Of a stretch of 64,000 bases of DNA, positions 24,040-33,338 are shown piece after piece (position 1 is the first letter of the stretch; each line of letters begins with the position of its first letter). The stretch comes from Flexithrix dorotheae DSM 6795 (lineage in GTDB: Bacteria > Bacteroidota > Bacteroidia > Cytophagales > Flammeovirgaceae). The notes below the pieces were generated by a model, which saw nothing but the letters and a program-made list of their open reading frames with translations, had not been told where the DNA came from and did no database searches. The position numbers and the translations under genes are program-made. The stretch is from the NCBI RefSeq assembly GCF_000379765.1, contig NZ_KB903430.1:468945-532944 (forward strand). Direction: 5' to 3'.

Positions 24040-26196
24040 ATGAAAATAAACTATCCTGTCATACTGCTTTGCCTTTCCACTTTTTTTTCCTGCCAGAAAG
24101 ATGATCCATCTCTTAAAGATTTATACAGCAATTGGGAAATTTATCGGGGGACCAAGGATGCCAATCAATATTCTTCTCTTCAACAAATTAACAGGGAAAA
24201 TGTAAAAAACCTTGAAGTGGCCTGGACTTACCATAGTGGTGGAAATATTGCCAAATCTACCATAGAGTGTAATCCGATTGTAATTGATGGGAAAATGTAT
24301 TTGACATCGCCAGATTTAAAAGTCATCTCTTTAGATGCGGCCACGGGGAAAGAGCTTTGGAAATTTAATCCGGCTGAAGAAAATATAATGGCCAATGTAA
24401 ACCGGGGTGTCACTTATTGGGAAAAAGGACAGGATAAAAGAATTTTGTTTACTGCCGGATATTACCTTTTTGCCTTAGATGCTCACACTGGAAAATTGAT
24501 TGAAAAATTTGGAGCAAAAGGAAAAGTGGATTTGAGAGAAAACCTTGGGGTGCCCATTGAATCTGTAAGTTTAAGTGTCACTTCTCCCGGAGTTATATTT
24601 AAAGATATCATTATCTTGGGTTCAGCAGTTGGAGAAGGTTATAATTCTGCCCCCGGACATGTAAGGGCCTATAATGCAATTACAGGAGAGGCAGCCTGGA
24701 TATTTCATACCTTACCTCAGGAAGGAGAATTTGGAGCAGAAACCTGGCCCAATACCCATTATAAAAATATTGGCGGAGCAAATGCCTGGGGAGGATTAAG
24801 TCTGGATGAGAAAAGAGGACTGGTATTTTTAGCCACCGGGTCACCAGCCTTCGATTTTTATGGAGGAACCCGTGCAGGGGAAAACCTATTTGGAAACTGT
24901 ATCATAGCCCTCGATGCAAAAAATGGGGAAAGAGTCTGGCATTACCAAACCGTTCACCATGACCTTTGGGATTATGATTTACCCTGTGCGCCTAATTTGG
25001 TAACTATTCAGGTAAATGGAAAAGCTGTAGATGCTGTAGTCCAACCCACAAAAATGGGCTACTTTTTCATGCTAGACAGAGCAACAGGTGAACCGCTTTA
25101 TCCCATTGAAGAAAAACCTGTGCCCACAACCGACATTCCTGGAGAAGTTACCTATCCCACCCAACCTTTTCCCACTTTCCCTCAACCTTATGCCAGATTA
25201 GGAATCACTGAGGAGGAACTAAGCCAAATTACACCGGAAGCACATGTTGATGCGACCAAAAGATTCAAAACCATGAAAGCCGGTGGGCAGTTTATTCCTC
25301 CAAGTTTACAGGGATCACTGGCCATGCCTGGCACGAGAGGTGGAGCCGAATGGAGTGGTGCTTCATTCGATCCAGAGTCGGGAATCATTTACATTAATTC
25401 CAATGAAATAGCCAATATCCTCAAATTAAAAGCAGTAGAGATGGCCATTGCCGGAGCAAATATGGATGATGAAGGGAATACCACCTTAACAGGAAGTGCT
25501 TTAGGAAAAAACCTTTACCAAATGAATTGCGCCAGTTGCCATGGACTGGAAAGGCAGGGAGCTCCTCCTACCTATCCGGGTTTAACAGGGCTTTCAGAAA
25601 AATACCGGCAAGAGGAAGTCGGCCAATTGGTAAAAACCGGAAGAGGAGGAATGCCAGCCTTTGCCCAGTTTTCTGATAAGGAAATTACTGCAATCAGTGA
25701 ATTTTTATTGTCGGAAATGGAAGACGGAACTACACATGCGACCTACAAACCTGAAACTGAAACCAGGTTTATGGTAGATGGTTACAACCAATTTCTGGAT
25801 AGTAATAAATATCCGGCAAGTGCACCACCATGGGGAACACTAAATGCCATTGACATGAACTCGGGAAAACTTTTATGGAAAGTTCCTGTGGGCGAATATC
25901 CTGAATTAACGGCAAAAGGAATCCCCCCTACCGGCACTCAAAACATGGGTGGATGCGTGGCCACAGCCGGAGGTTTAGTGTTTGTAGCTGCTTCTAAAGA
26001 TGAAAAATTCCGTGCTTTTGATAAGAAAACCGGTGAAATATTATGGGAAACTAAATTACCAGCCGGAGGGTATGCTACCCCAAGTATCTATGCGGTAAAT
26101 GGCAAACAGTACATTGTCATAGCTGCCGGAGGTGGTGGGAAAAATGCTACAAAATCAGGTGATGCGTATGTGGCTTTTGCTTTGCCGGAATTTTAG
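24040..26196 (+). CDS. PQQ-dependent dehydrogenase with internal cytochrome c domain (lipoprotein)
   Basis: A 718-residue quinoprotein. A lipoprotein signal (STFFSCQ, Cys about residue 19) precedes an eight-bladed PQQ propeller. Typical blade motifs include ANAWGGLSLDEKRGLVFLATGSPAFDFYGG and TVHHDLWDYDLP, and W-repeat signatures such as GKELWKFN recur. A class I cytochrome c domain with CASCH (about residues 497-501) is inserted before the last blades rather than appended, so electrons can pass inside the chain. It resembles membrane glucose or alcohol dehydrogenase-like proteins, but the substrate cannot be read from sequence. No PQQ synthesis genes are nearby. Monocistronic. Confidence 0.9.
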   Translation: MKINYPVILLCLSTFFSCQKDDPSLKDLYSNWEIYRGTKDANQYSSLQQINRENVKNLEVAWTYHSGGNIAKSTIECNPIVIDGKMYLTSPDLKVISLDAATGKELWKFNPAEENIMANVNRGVTYWEKGQDKRILFTAGYYLFALDAHTGKLIEKFGAKGKVDLRENLGVPIESVSLSVTSPGVIFKDIIILGSAVGEGYNSAPGHVRAYNAITGEAAWIFHTLPQEGEFGAETWPNTHYKNIGGANAWGGLSLDEKRGLVFLATGSPAFDFYGGTRAGENLFGNCIIALDAKNGERVWHYQTVHHDLWDYDLPCAPNLVTIQVNGKAVDAVVQPTKMGYFFMLDRATGEPLYPIEEKPVPTTDIPGEVTYPTQPFPTFPQPYARLGITEEELSQITPEAHVDATKRFKTMKAGGQFIPPSLQGSLAMPGTRGGAEWSGASFDPESGIIYINSNEIANILKLKAVEMAIAGANMDDEGNTTLTGSALGKNLYQMNCASCHGLERQGAPPTYPGLTGLSEKYRQEEVGQLVKTGRGGMPAFAQFSDKEITAISEFLLSEMEDGTTHATYKPETETRFMVDGYNQFLDSNKYPASAPPWGTLNAIDMNSGKLLWKVPVGEYPELTAKGIPPTGTQNMGGCVATAGGLVFVAASKDEKFRAFDKKTGEILWETKLPAGGYATPSIYAVNGKQYIVIAAGGGGKNATKSGDAYVAFALPEF

Positions 26197-26198
26197 TG

Positions 26199-26220
26199 AA
26201 GGAAAGTCCCTCCTTTTTTC
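26199..26220 (+). terminator. Weak terminator after the PQQ dehydrogenase gene
   Basis: Five-bp stem AAGGA / TCCTT with a 7-base loop, followed by a short T-run. Short, but correctly placed just after the stop codon. Confidence 0.45.
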
Positions 26221-26253
26221 AATTTTAACCCTTATCCAAGTTTTACCATTTCT

Positions 26254-27621
26254 TTAAGGATTCAAATCTGAAAATTTTTCCGGAGATTTCTTTTGAGTGA
26301 CCTTAAAGGTTTTCCGGGCTTTTTTTACTTCTTTTAAAAAGGCTTTATCATTCCAGCTTCCTGTTTGATGATGATTCCCGTACAATTTTTTATCAAGGTT
26401 TAGAGAAGCTTCTTCCAGATTTTCGGCTTTTGCATTTTCAATTAATGAGTCCATAGTGGGACTGAGAGATTGAGGTAGAAACCGATCCAGCCATGACATG
26501 ATTTTTTGCTTGGATTTACCTGGTTCATGATGTGTAACAGCTTTGGAGAATTGCCGGAAATAATAGGCTTCAGAATTCCTGAATTGCTGCCTTCTCAGCT
26601 TTATAAATAAGTAAAGTTTTCTTGTAACTTTATATAAAATCCCAAAAACTAAAAAAGCTATGGCCACCACCACAGCAAATTGCCAGGGTTTTAACCCAAG
26701 AATTAAAAATGGTTTTTCCTCCTCCACAATAGCTTCCTGAGCTTCAGCTGCCTGAAGTGCAGCAAGGGAATCTTTCATAGATTCCAACATGCCCAAATCG
26801 GGGTTTGGTGCTACCTTTACTGTTTTGGCGGGGAGTGTCTTTTTGTACAACTGCTTTCTAAATGGATTCCACCAGGAAAATTCCAACTCAGGAATCGTGA
26901 TTTCCCCTTCTTTTTCAAATAAATAAGCCGCTTTTTGTACTTGTTTGGCACTTACAGTAGAACTTCTAAATGACCGGTCTGTAGTTTGTTCAGGAGTCTG
27001 GGCATATATGCTAATGCCTTCTGTTGCCGGCCAGTTTACCTCACTTAAAAATTCTGCGAGCGTTCCTCCTGCCTGTATGGTAATGGTTCTTTCCAAAGCA
27101 TCGCCCACTTTTATTTTATCCAGGGATTTATCCCAGTTTTCACTTACATACAAACTGGTAGCCACCAGCCAGGCATCTCCCTTATACTCATCTGGGATAG
27201 GATTAGTTTTGATTATTTTTTCGGGTGATTGAACGGAAAATGCAATGCCTTTATAGTCTCCTTCTGCCGGAGATTCCACTTCTATTTTGAGTGATGGAAA
27301 AATAAGATCTCCACTTTTAAATGGGAAAACCATGTAATTGAAAGCCACACCAGCATGTTTTTTTCCATTAATTTCCTCGCTGATACTCTGGTTGGGCACG
27401 GGTACTACAAACCCATTTTCTATCTGAAAATTTTCCAATTGGGGTGCACTGGTAAACCAGGTAGGTGTGAGCACTTTTACAGTAACTCTTGAAGGTTGCC
27501 CAACCAAAACTACTCCCGGACTAGCTGAAACCAACGCTAAAACCTTTGGTCTTTGTTGAGCATTTATTTCAAAGCTTCCCAGCAAAATAAACATCATAAA
27601 TATGAAAACAATCCTTACCAT
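26254..27621 (-). CDS. batD: BatD-like aerotolerance protein
   Basis: A 455-residue envelope protein. A signal peptide (1-21) is followed by three or so beta-sandwich domains of the BatD/oxygen-tolerance family (PTWFTSAPQLENFQIENGFVVPV..., DAWLVATSLYVSENWDKSLDKIKVGDALERTITI, about 30-275), then a transmembrane helix (about 312-334) and a cytoplasmic helical tail. It is the last gene of the moxR-bat operon; its ATG overlaps the batB/C stop by 7 bp. Bat proteins support aerobic tolerance in Bacteroides fragilis, and the MoxR/VWA complex probably acts as a chaperone in envelope assembly. Confidence 0.9.
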   Translation of the reverse strand: MVRIVFIFMMFILLGSFEINAQQRPKVLALVSASPGVVLVGQPSRVTVKVLTPTWFTSAPQLENFQIENGFVVPVPNQSISEEINGKKHAGVAFNYMVFPFKSGDLIFPSLKIEVESPAEGDYKGIAFSVQSPEKIIKTNPIPDEYKGDAWLVATSLYVSENWDKSLDKIKVGDALERTITIQAGGTLAEFLSEVNWPATEGISIYAQTPEQTTDRSFRSSTVSAKQVQKAAYLFEKEGEITIPELEFSWWNPFRKQLYKKTLPAKTVKVAPNPDLGMLESMKDSLAALQAAEAQEAIVEEEKPFLILGLKPWQFAVVVAIAFLVFGILYKVTRKLYLFIKLRRQQFRNSEAYYFRQFSKAVTHHEPGKSKQKIMSWLDRFLPQSLSPTMDSLIENAKAENLEEASLNLDKKLYGNHHQTGSWNDKAFLKEVKKARKTFKVTQKKSPEKFSDLNP

Positions 27622-29345
27622 GTGTTCCCGTTTTCTTTAATTTTTTGAGGATTTCTTTTTAACTGGAATTTAAATTTCTTTGCCAGAAACTGTCCCGGAT
27701 CATCTTTTACCTTTTTCATCAACACTTTCTTAGCAGCTTCCTGCCCTGCACCTTTTGAAGTAAAATCTTCCGGAACTTCGTCCAGTTCTTTTGCCGAATG
27801 AATTTCACTTTGCACCTCCTCGGAAAGTCGCTCCTTTTTCATATCTTCTTTGGTGGCCTCCTGCCCTCCTCCACTCAAATCTTCAGGGCTATTATTTTGT
27901 TTCATTTCAGCCAAACCGTCCTCTTTTTCATCAAATTCCTGAGCAATCATTTCAGTTTTCTGCCCATCGAGTATTTGTTGAATGGCCTCACTGGTTTGTA
28001 CAATCTCCTCAAGACCAGAATCCTTTTCTCCTGCAATATTTAATGCTTCCATTGCAGCCTGATAATTGCCCAGTTTGGCATAAGATAATGCCAGGTTATA
28101 ATAACCCAAAGCTGAAGTATCCTGACTAAAGGCATTCACTGCTTCTTCAAAATTCCCGGCTTTATAAAAGGCAATACCCTTTCTCATTTCATCTTCATAG
28201 ATATTGGCTGCTGCCAGATAATCTCCCTGTTCTAAAAGTTTTTGAGCCTGAAAATCTCTGGAATACCATAAATCCGCCCAGGTAAAATCCTGACATCCTC
28301 CAAGGAGGACCACAAATACAAGCGAAAAAACAACCACAAATCCCCGCCTGAACCAAAGCAGAATCAAAAGGGCCAAAACAAAAACTGCCCAATAGCCACG
28401 GTCCAGCCATTCGTCTTCTGTATCTTCATTATCCTCTTGAAAATCCCTGCCATCCCGGATTTTTTTTGCCAGAAGTTCCATGTCACTGTTATCCAGCGTC
28501 AATTGCAGTTTATGTACATTTTCCATTCCTGTGAATGTAGCCAGTGGCTTTTCATCCCAGAAAACCTGTACCTGTTGTCCATTTTTATCGGTTACAAACC
28601 TGCCTTTAATTCTGGTGGGAATTGGGGCTCCATTCTGAGTAGCCATAGGCAAAATAATCAATTCATCTGGTTGATTTTCAAACTCATTTTTTAATAATCC
28701 GGCATCATTCTGATCTATTCCATCGGTAATCAAAAGCAATGTACCCGGAGCCTCACTTTTCTCAAAAATTTCATTGCATAAAATTAGCCCGTTTTCCAGA
28801 TTAGTCCCCGGCACTGGCATAATACCGGGGCGAAGGGCATTCAAATGAAGCAAAATTGTAGCGTAATCATCCGCAAGCGGAATCACGGTATGGGCTGTTC
28901 CCGCATAGGCAATTAAAGCTGTTTTTACTTTTGGATCTGCTTTTAACAAATCTTCTATTTTATACTTGGCCCTTTCCAATCGGTTTGGTTGTAAATCCTC
29001 TGCCAGCATAGACCTTGACAAATCCAGCAAAATGACCAGCATTTCCTGACTTTTCTTCCCTGGTTTTTCTATTTTTTCCCAGGTGGGTCCGGCCATAGCC
29101 ATCGCAAAAATCACCCAAATCAATAACATTAAAACCCTGGGCAACCACATTGCCCGGGTGTTTCCTTTTTTCAGCACGAATGCCCTTAAATGTGGAGCAA
29201 TGTGCTGCACCCATTTATCTTGTTTCAGGTATTGCCACCAGAAAATTAAGAAGACAAAAAAAGCAGGGACAATTGCCCATAGCCATTCCGGTCTGAGCCA
29301 GTGAAACTGATCGGGGTCAAAATTTTCCAGTTTATTCCAGTCCAT
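27615..29345 (-). CDS. Fused BatB/BatC protein (VWA domain plus TPR region)
   Basis: A 576-residue fusion. The N-terminal half is BatB-like: two membrane helices flanking a von Willebrand A domain with the MIDAS sequence LDLSRSMLAED and a further LLITDGID motif. A hydrophobic segment ending LLGGC follows (about 345-365). The C-terminal half is BatC-like, with tetratricopeptide repeats (GIAFYKAGNFEEAVNAFSQ, YYNLALSYAKLGNYQAAMEAL) and a charged, disordered tail. In Bacteroides these are separate genes, so this looks like a lineage fusion. The start was set at ATG 29345, which overlaps the BatA stop region by 14 bp and begins MDWNKLENFD. Confidence 0.88.
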   Translation of the reverse strand: MDWNKLENFDPDQFHWLRPEWLWAIVPAFFVFLIFWWQYLKQDKWVQHIAPHLRAFVLKKGNTRAMWLPRVLMLLIWVIFAMAMAGPTWEKIEKPGKKSQEMLVILLDLSRSMLAEDLQPNRLERAKYKIEDLLKADPKVKTALIAYAGTAHTVIPLADDYATILLHLNALRPGIMPVPGTNLENGLILCNEIFEKSEAPGTLLLITDGIDQNDAGLLKNEFENQPDELIILPMATQNGAPIPTRIKGRFVTDKNGQQVQVFWDEKPLATFTGMENVHKLQLTLDNSDMELLAKKIRDGRDFQEDNEDTEDEWLDRGYWAVFVLALLILLWFRRGFVVVFSLVFVVLLGGCQDFTWADLWYSRDFQAQKLLEQGDYLAAANIYEDEMRKGIAFYKAGNFEEAVNAFSQDTSALGYYNLALSYAKLGNYQAAMEALNIAGEKDSGLEEIVQTSEAIQQILDGQKTEMIAQEFDEKEDGLAEMKQNNSPEDLSGGGQEATKEDMKKERLSEEVQSEIHSAKELDEVPEDFTSKGAGQEAAKKVLMKKVKDDPGQFLAKKFKFQLKRNPQKIKENGNTW

Positions 29346-30339
29346 AATCCACATCTTTAGGATGAAACAAAAGGGAAAAAATTCCCGCAAAAAGCATGTA
29401 AATAATAGAAATGCCAAAGGCAAGCCCAAGGGGGTAATAATAAAGCAATGTCACAGGTTTGTAAATTTCCTCTTCATATTCTACAGGTTCAAGTTTATCC
29501 AGTTCGGCATAAATATTTTTCAAATCTTCGGCATCAATTGCCCTGAAGTATTTCCCATCGGTGAGGGCTGCAATATCCAGCAAAGTTTGTTCATCAAGAT
29601 CAGAATTGGCCGTTCCGGGATTTCCTATGCCAATAGTATAAATTACAATGCTGTCATTTTTAGCAAGATTAGCTGCATCCAGGGGAAGTAATTCACTGCC
29701 ACTGTCTACGCCATCAGTCAATAAAAGTAAAACCTTAGTGGGCAAAGTATCACGATCGAAAAGCTCAATGGATTTCCCAATAGCTTTACCGATGTTGGTT
29801 TGCTGACCAGCCATACCCACATCAGCATCTTCCAGGAGGTCACTGACCAACTCCAGATCGGTGGTAAATGGTGCCTGTAAATATGCATTTGCTCCAAATA
29901 AGATCAAGCCCATTTTATCTCCTTCTCTTTCCACAATAAATTCTTTCATTACGGATTTTACAGCTTCCCAGCGGGTAGCTTTTTCTCCCTCAATTACCCA
30001 ATCTTTTTCTGCCATGGAGAAGGATAAATCTGCCGCAATTAAAAAGTTTCTGGTCGTTTTGATGACTTTATCCGGCTCTCCTACTAATTGAGGAGAAGAC
30101 AAAGCGGCTAAAAGTAAAATCCAGATGACCCAAAGCACCAACCAGCGAAACCAATTTCTTTTTGCGCCTCTTACGCCTTTTCCAGGTTTTTTACCAGTCA
30201 CAGCCACAGCCTGCTGAAAAAATGGGGAGAACAAAGCTGTTTTCCTATGGCGAACAGCCGGCCAAACCAGTATGATTAATAATGGCAAAGGCAGGAAATA
30301 AAACATCCAGATATAAGCTATTTCAAAGTTTTCGGGCAT
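29332..30339 (-). CDS. batA: BatA-like VWA protein
   Basis: A 335-residue inner-membrane protein with N-terminal helices (about 7-27 and 62-80), a von Willebrand A domain with intact MIDAS (IAADLSFSMAEKDW, then TNIGKAIG and LLTDGVDSG) and a C-terminal helix (about 305-328). It overlaps both neighbours: 17 bp with the DUF4381 gene upstream and 14 bp with the batB/C gene downstream, so translation is coupled throughout. It is the usual partner of MoxR and BatB in aerotolerance complexes. Confidence 0.93.
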   Translation of the reverse strand: MPENFEIAYIWMFYFLPLPLLIILVWPAVRHRKTALFSPFFQQAVAVTGKKPGKGVRGAKRNWFRWLVLWVIWILLLAALSSPQLVGEPDKVIKTTRNFLIAADLSFSMAEKDWVIEGEKATRWEAVKSVMKEFIVEREGDKMGLILFGANAYLQAPFTTDLELVSDLLEDADVGMAGQQTNIGKAIGKSIELFDRDTLPTKVLLLLTDGVDSGSELLPLDAANLAKNDSIVIYTIGIGNPGTANSDLDEQTLLDIAALTDGKYFRAIDAEDLKNIYAELDKLEPVEYEEEIYKPVTLLYYYPLGLAFGISIIYMLFAGIFSLLFHPKDVDYGLE

Positions 30340-30802
30340 GATGTAGTATCCAGTCTTCAGACCAGTTTATAAATTCATTTATATTTTTCCTTTCCAAATT
30401 CAATGTTTTCGAAGCATAAACTCCTTCCCGAATCAGGATTTCAAATTCATTATTCCAATGTCTGGATTTTGATGTTTGCTGTAAAAATTCCAGCCAGTTT
30501 TTTCCGTACAAACCAGCTACTTTTTCCCTACCAAAAGTTTGTAAAGCCACTTTTTTCAAAACAGCAAGCACTTCCTGTAAGGTTGAAATATCAGGTTTAT
30601 CCCGGTCCAGCTTTCGGAGGTATTTTGCAGCATCCCGCCTATAAGCTTTTTTTCTGTAATTTCTGATAAATACAAAAGTGAGGATGAAAATACCGATAAG
30701 AAGTAAACCGCCAACGATGTACCACCCCGGAGTTTCGAATTGGAAATCCAGTGGATCGGGTTCATAAACTGGTCCTAATTTGGGTAATGAATCCTGAGGC
30801 AT
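30323..30802 (-). CDS. DUF4381-type protein of the bat operon
   Basis: A 159-residue protein with one transmembrane helix (about 28-49) and a cytoplasmic helical domain carrying the DUF4381 pattern (AAKYLRKLDRD, LKKVALQTFGREKVAGLYGKNWLEFL, INEFINWSEDWI). Such genes sit between DUF58 and the VWA genes in moxR operons. It overlaps batA by 17 bp. It is separated from the upstream DUF58 gene by a 430-bp structured stretch. Confidence 0.88.
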   Translation of the reverse strand: MPQDSLPKLGPVYEPDPLDFQFETPGWYIVGGLLLIGIFILTFVFIRNYRKKAYRRDAAKYLRKLDRDKPDISTLQEVLAVLKKVALQTFGREKVAGLYGKNWLEFLQQTSKSRHWNNEFEILIREGVYASKTLNLERKNINEFINWSEDWILHHARKL

Positions 30803-30881
30803 TTTTAAGTATTTGGACTAAATTAAAAAATCAACAATATCTAAATTGAACAAAAAAGAAAGTCCCAAACAAGGTGTCCCA

Positions 30882-30939
30882 GCAGGGTCTGCATTTTCGC
30901 GACCCTGCGTCTTTAAAGCTTCTGAAGCTCGATGGACGC
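30882..30939. repeat. Tandem hairpins sharing a junction
   Basis: The right arm of the first 8-bp stem (GACCCTGC) overlaps the start of the second stem (GCGTC...GACGC, with inner AGCTTC/GAAGCT). A T-run follows on the plus strand. The compact arrangement suggests a folded RNA or an insertion remnant. Confidence 0.6.
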
Positions 30940-31009
30940 AAGGTCTTTTTTGATTGTACCCAAATGCCTTATTGCTAAATGGGAAGCTAGGCAAGTTGAT
31001 TAAGCTTTC

Positions 31010-31039
31010 GTCCCTTTTTCCAGTCGATGAAAAAGGGAC
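31010..31039. repeat. Perfect 11-bp inverted repeat with 8-base loop
   Basis: GTCCCTTTTTC / GAAAAAGGGAC enclosing CAGTCGAT. On the minus (operon) strand it is not followed by a T-run, so it is unlikely to terminate the operon; it could be an mRNA processing or stability element. Confidence 0.6.
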
Positions 31040-31230
31040 AAAAAAATCTCTGCCTTCAAAAAGGTTTTCCGAGTAAGTTAAGTGGATACCTGCATTTCTT
31101 TCCCACCAAGGACTAGAAAAAGAATACCTGTATCTGGTATACCTTCCCCCACTAATTTTGAAGGCATTTTTACTGTTTATCATCTTCATTATTAAATCAA
31201 ATAAGCCATATCCATGACTCCATATTAGTG

Positions 31231-32166
31231 TTATCTTTTAATACTTCCTCCAATCAGCTTTCTTAGCTGTTGTTGGGATGGTTCTTCTGTATTTATTTTT
31301 AAAACTGGAATATTGAAAGCTTTCATTTTGTCTTCAAATTCATCATGTTTTTTAGTGGAATATTCCTTCATTTTTGATTTAACCTGTTGCTTGTTGCCTT
31401 CTAAAGGAATTTGCTTTTCCCCATCGGTAATGATCAATTTTTCATTGGGGATGTCCAATTCCATATTATCGTTTACTTTCATCACAATCAGATCATTGTG
31501 TTGGGAAAATTTTACCAGATTTTTGATTACCTCCTCATCATAATGAACAAAATCACTGATCACAATCACTAAAAAATCGTGAGTCACCAACTGATGAACC
31601 CTAGCTAGTGTGTCACTTACTCTTTTGCTAAACCCGGTCTTTTGAGTTTCCTGAGCCAGTTTCAGATTCTTCTTAGCGATAAGCTGTAGAAAATGCATAA
31701 AAGCGGCCCTGTTGCGCTGTGATCTCACAAATTCTACCTCATCATTGGATATGACCAATCCACCAATTCTATCTCCACTTTTCAATACCCTGAAACCTGC
31801 CATTGCCGCCAGTTCTGCGGCCACAACCGATTTTAATTTATGCTGGCTGCCAAAAAACATGGAATTTGACTGATCCACCACAATAAGAGCAGGTCTTTCC
31901 TTTTCTTCATGAAATACCTTGACATGCGTTTTTTTTGTCCTGGCAGTCACCTTCCAATCTATATTTCGGACATCATCCCCCGGCACATAATTTCTCACTT
32001 CATCAAAATCCAAACCTCTTCCCCGAAGTTTTGAAGCATGCTTTCCCGATAAAATACTGTGAATAGAATGTCTGGGCAGGAAATTGAATCCAACCGCATA
32101 ATGCTCCATCTTCATCAGATCATGGAATGTAGCAACTACTTCTGAGGGGAAATCAGTTTTTTTCAT
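31231..32166 (-). CDS. DUF58 domain protein of the moxR operon
   Basis: A 311-residue protein with the DUF58 core (SGKHASKLRGRGLDFDEVRNYVPGDDVRNIDWKVTARTKKTHVKVFHEEKERP, about 35-90) followed by a VWA-like fold (LIVVDQSNSMFFGSQHK, about 92-108). No N-terminal membrane helices are present, so it is the short cytoplasmic form. It lies 188 bp after the moxR gene on the same strand. It is thought to be a substrate-side partner of MoxR ATPases. Confidence 0.92.
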   Translation of the reverse strand: MKKTDFPSEVVATFHDLMKMEHYAVGFNFLPRHSIHSILSGKHASKLRGRGLDFDEVRNYVPGDDVRNIDWKVTARTKKTHVKVFHEEKERPALIVVDQSNSMFFGSQHKLKSVVAAELAAMAGFRVLKSGDRIGGLVISNDEVEFVRSQRNRAAFMHFLQLIAKKNLKLAQETQKTGFSKRVSDTLARVHQLVTHDFLVIVISDFVHYDEEVIKNLVKFSQHNDLIVMKVNDNMELDIPNEKLIITDGEKQIPLEGNKQQVKSKMKEYSTKKHDEFEDKMKAFNIPVLKINTEEPSQQQLRKLIGGSIKR

Positions 32167-32354
32167 TTACGATGGTCTCATGGTTTTTAAAGCAGGAAAG
32201 TTGCAAACTTTCTTTTATTCATAGGCTCAAGTAATTGCTTCGCTTGATACTTAAGCCATGTGTCAATATTCCTCTTATTTAGTTTTATTTTAAAAGTCAA
32301 AAACCTCCCCTGTATCCTCGGAATGCCGAACCACTCCAGAGGGAAAAAATTTGA

Positions 32355-33323
32355 TTAGGCAGGGACAGCTACCAGTTTCACTAATTCACTGATGACATCT
32401 TCTGCGGTAACTCTATCTGCATTGGCTTCATAACTCAGCATTATCCTGTGCCTCAAAATATCGTGGATTAAGGCACGAATATCATCCGGGTTTACAAAAT
32501 CCCGCTCAGCAAGCCAGGCATGTACTCTGGCCGCTTTTTCCAGGGCAATTGTACCCCTGGGACTTGCCCCGAATTCCAGCCATTTGGCCAATTGTTCCGA
32601 ATATTTATCAGGATATCTGGAGGCATCAACCAAATCCACAATGTAAGTCTTCATCGCATCTGAAACATGGATTTCCTTAATTTCTTCCCTGGCCTTAAAA
32701 ATGATTTCCTGGGCAATGGTTTCATGCTTTTCCGTATGTTCTTTTTTACTTTCCGCTTTTACCAGATCCAGGATTTTCATTTCGGATGATTTATCGGGAT
32801 AATCGATAATGGTTTTCATCAGAAACCTGTCCATTTGGGCTTCTGGTAAAGGATAAGTTCCTTCCTGCTCCACAGGGTTTTGTGTGGCTAAAACCATAAA
32901 AAGGGGTTCCATATTGTGGGTTTTCCCCGCCACAGTTACCTGTCTTTCCTCCATGGCTTCCAACAGGGCAGCCTGTACTTTTGCAGGAGCCCGGTTAATT
33001 TCATCTGCCAGAATCAGGTTATTGAAAATAGGGCCTTGCTGGAAAACGAATTTTTCTTCAGCTTCTGGTTGGTAAATTTCCGTGCCTGTGATATCTGAAG
33101 GAAGCAGGTCCGGGGTAAACTGAATTCTACTCAATCCACAATCCAGGTTTTTAGCCAGACTTTTTATAGCCCTGGTTTTAGCAAGACCCGGCAGGCCTTC
33201 CAGTAACATATTTCCATCAGCCAGAAGAGTAATAATAATTCGTTCTACTAGTGCTTCCTGCCCTATAATAGAAGCTTGCATGTTTTCTTTTAAGCCCTTA
33301 ATGGCAGTAAATGTTTCGTTCAT
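32355..33323 (-). CDS. MoxR-family AAA+ ATPase
   Basis: A 322-residue AAA+ ATPase with Walker A GLPGLAKTR (about 43-51), Walker B LILADEINRAP (about 102-112), sensor I ATQNPVEQEG (about 145-154) and sensor II near SPRGTIALEKAA. MoxR proteins act as chaperones for VWA partners. It starts 15 bp after the HAD lipoprotein gene and leads the DUF58-Bat genes, consistent with a single operon on envelope stress or aerotolerance. Confidence 0.95.
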   Translation of the reverse strand: MNETFTAIKGLKENMQASIIGQEALVERIIITLLADGNMLLEGLPGLAKTRAIKSLAKNLDCGLSRIQFTPDLLPSDITGTEIYQPEAEEKFVFQQGPIFNNLILADEINRAPAKVQAALLEAMEERQVTVAGKTHNMEPLFMVLATQNPVEQEGTYPLPEAQMDRFLMKTIIDYPDKSSEMKILDLVKAESKKEHTEKHETIAQEIIFKAREEIKEIHVSDAMKTYIVDLVDASRYPDKYSEQLAKWLEFGASPRGTIALEKAARVHAWLAERDFVNPDDIRALIHDILRHRIMLSYEANADRVTAEDVISELVKLVAVPA

Positions 33324-33338
33324 TTTTGTTTAGTTCAA

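Larger units (their letters stand above)
30803..31230. repeat. Structured non-coding insert inside the moxR-bat operon
   Basis: A 428-bp stretch between the DUF58 and DUF4381 genes, where family operons are normally tight. It holds at least three strong hairpins: GCAGGGTC/GACCCTGC (30882-30908, 11-base loop), GCGTC with inner AGCTTC/GAAGCT and outer GACGC (30907-30939), and GTCCCTTTTTC/GAAAAAGGGAC (31010-31039). It is locally richer in GC than its surroundings. A 123-codon frame across it (30818-31189) reads like an accidental ORF in a repeat. It could be a MITE-like or intergenic repeat; copy number cannot be judged here. Confidence 0.5.

Noticed and set aside
30818-31189. 123-codon frame in the moxR-bat insert
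   Set aside because: It crosses several strong hairpins and has odd composition; more likely an accident of a structured repeat than a gene.
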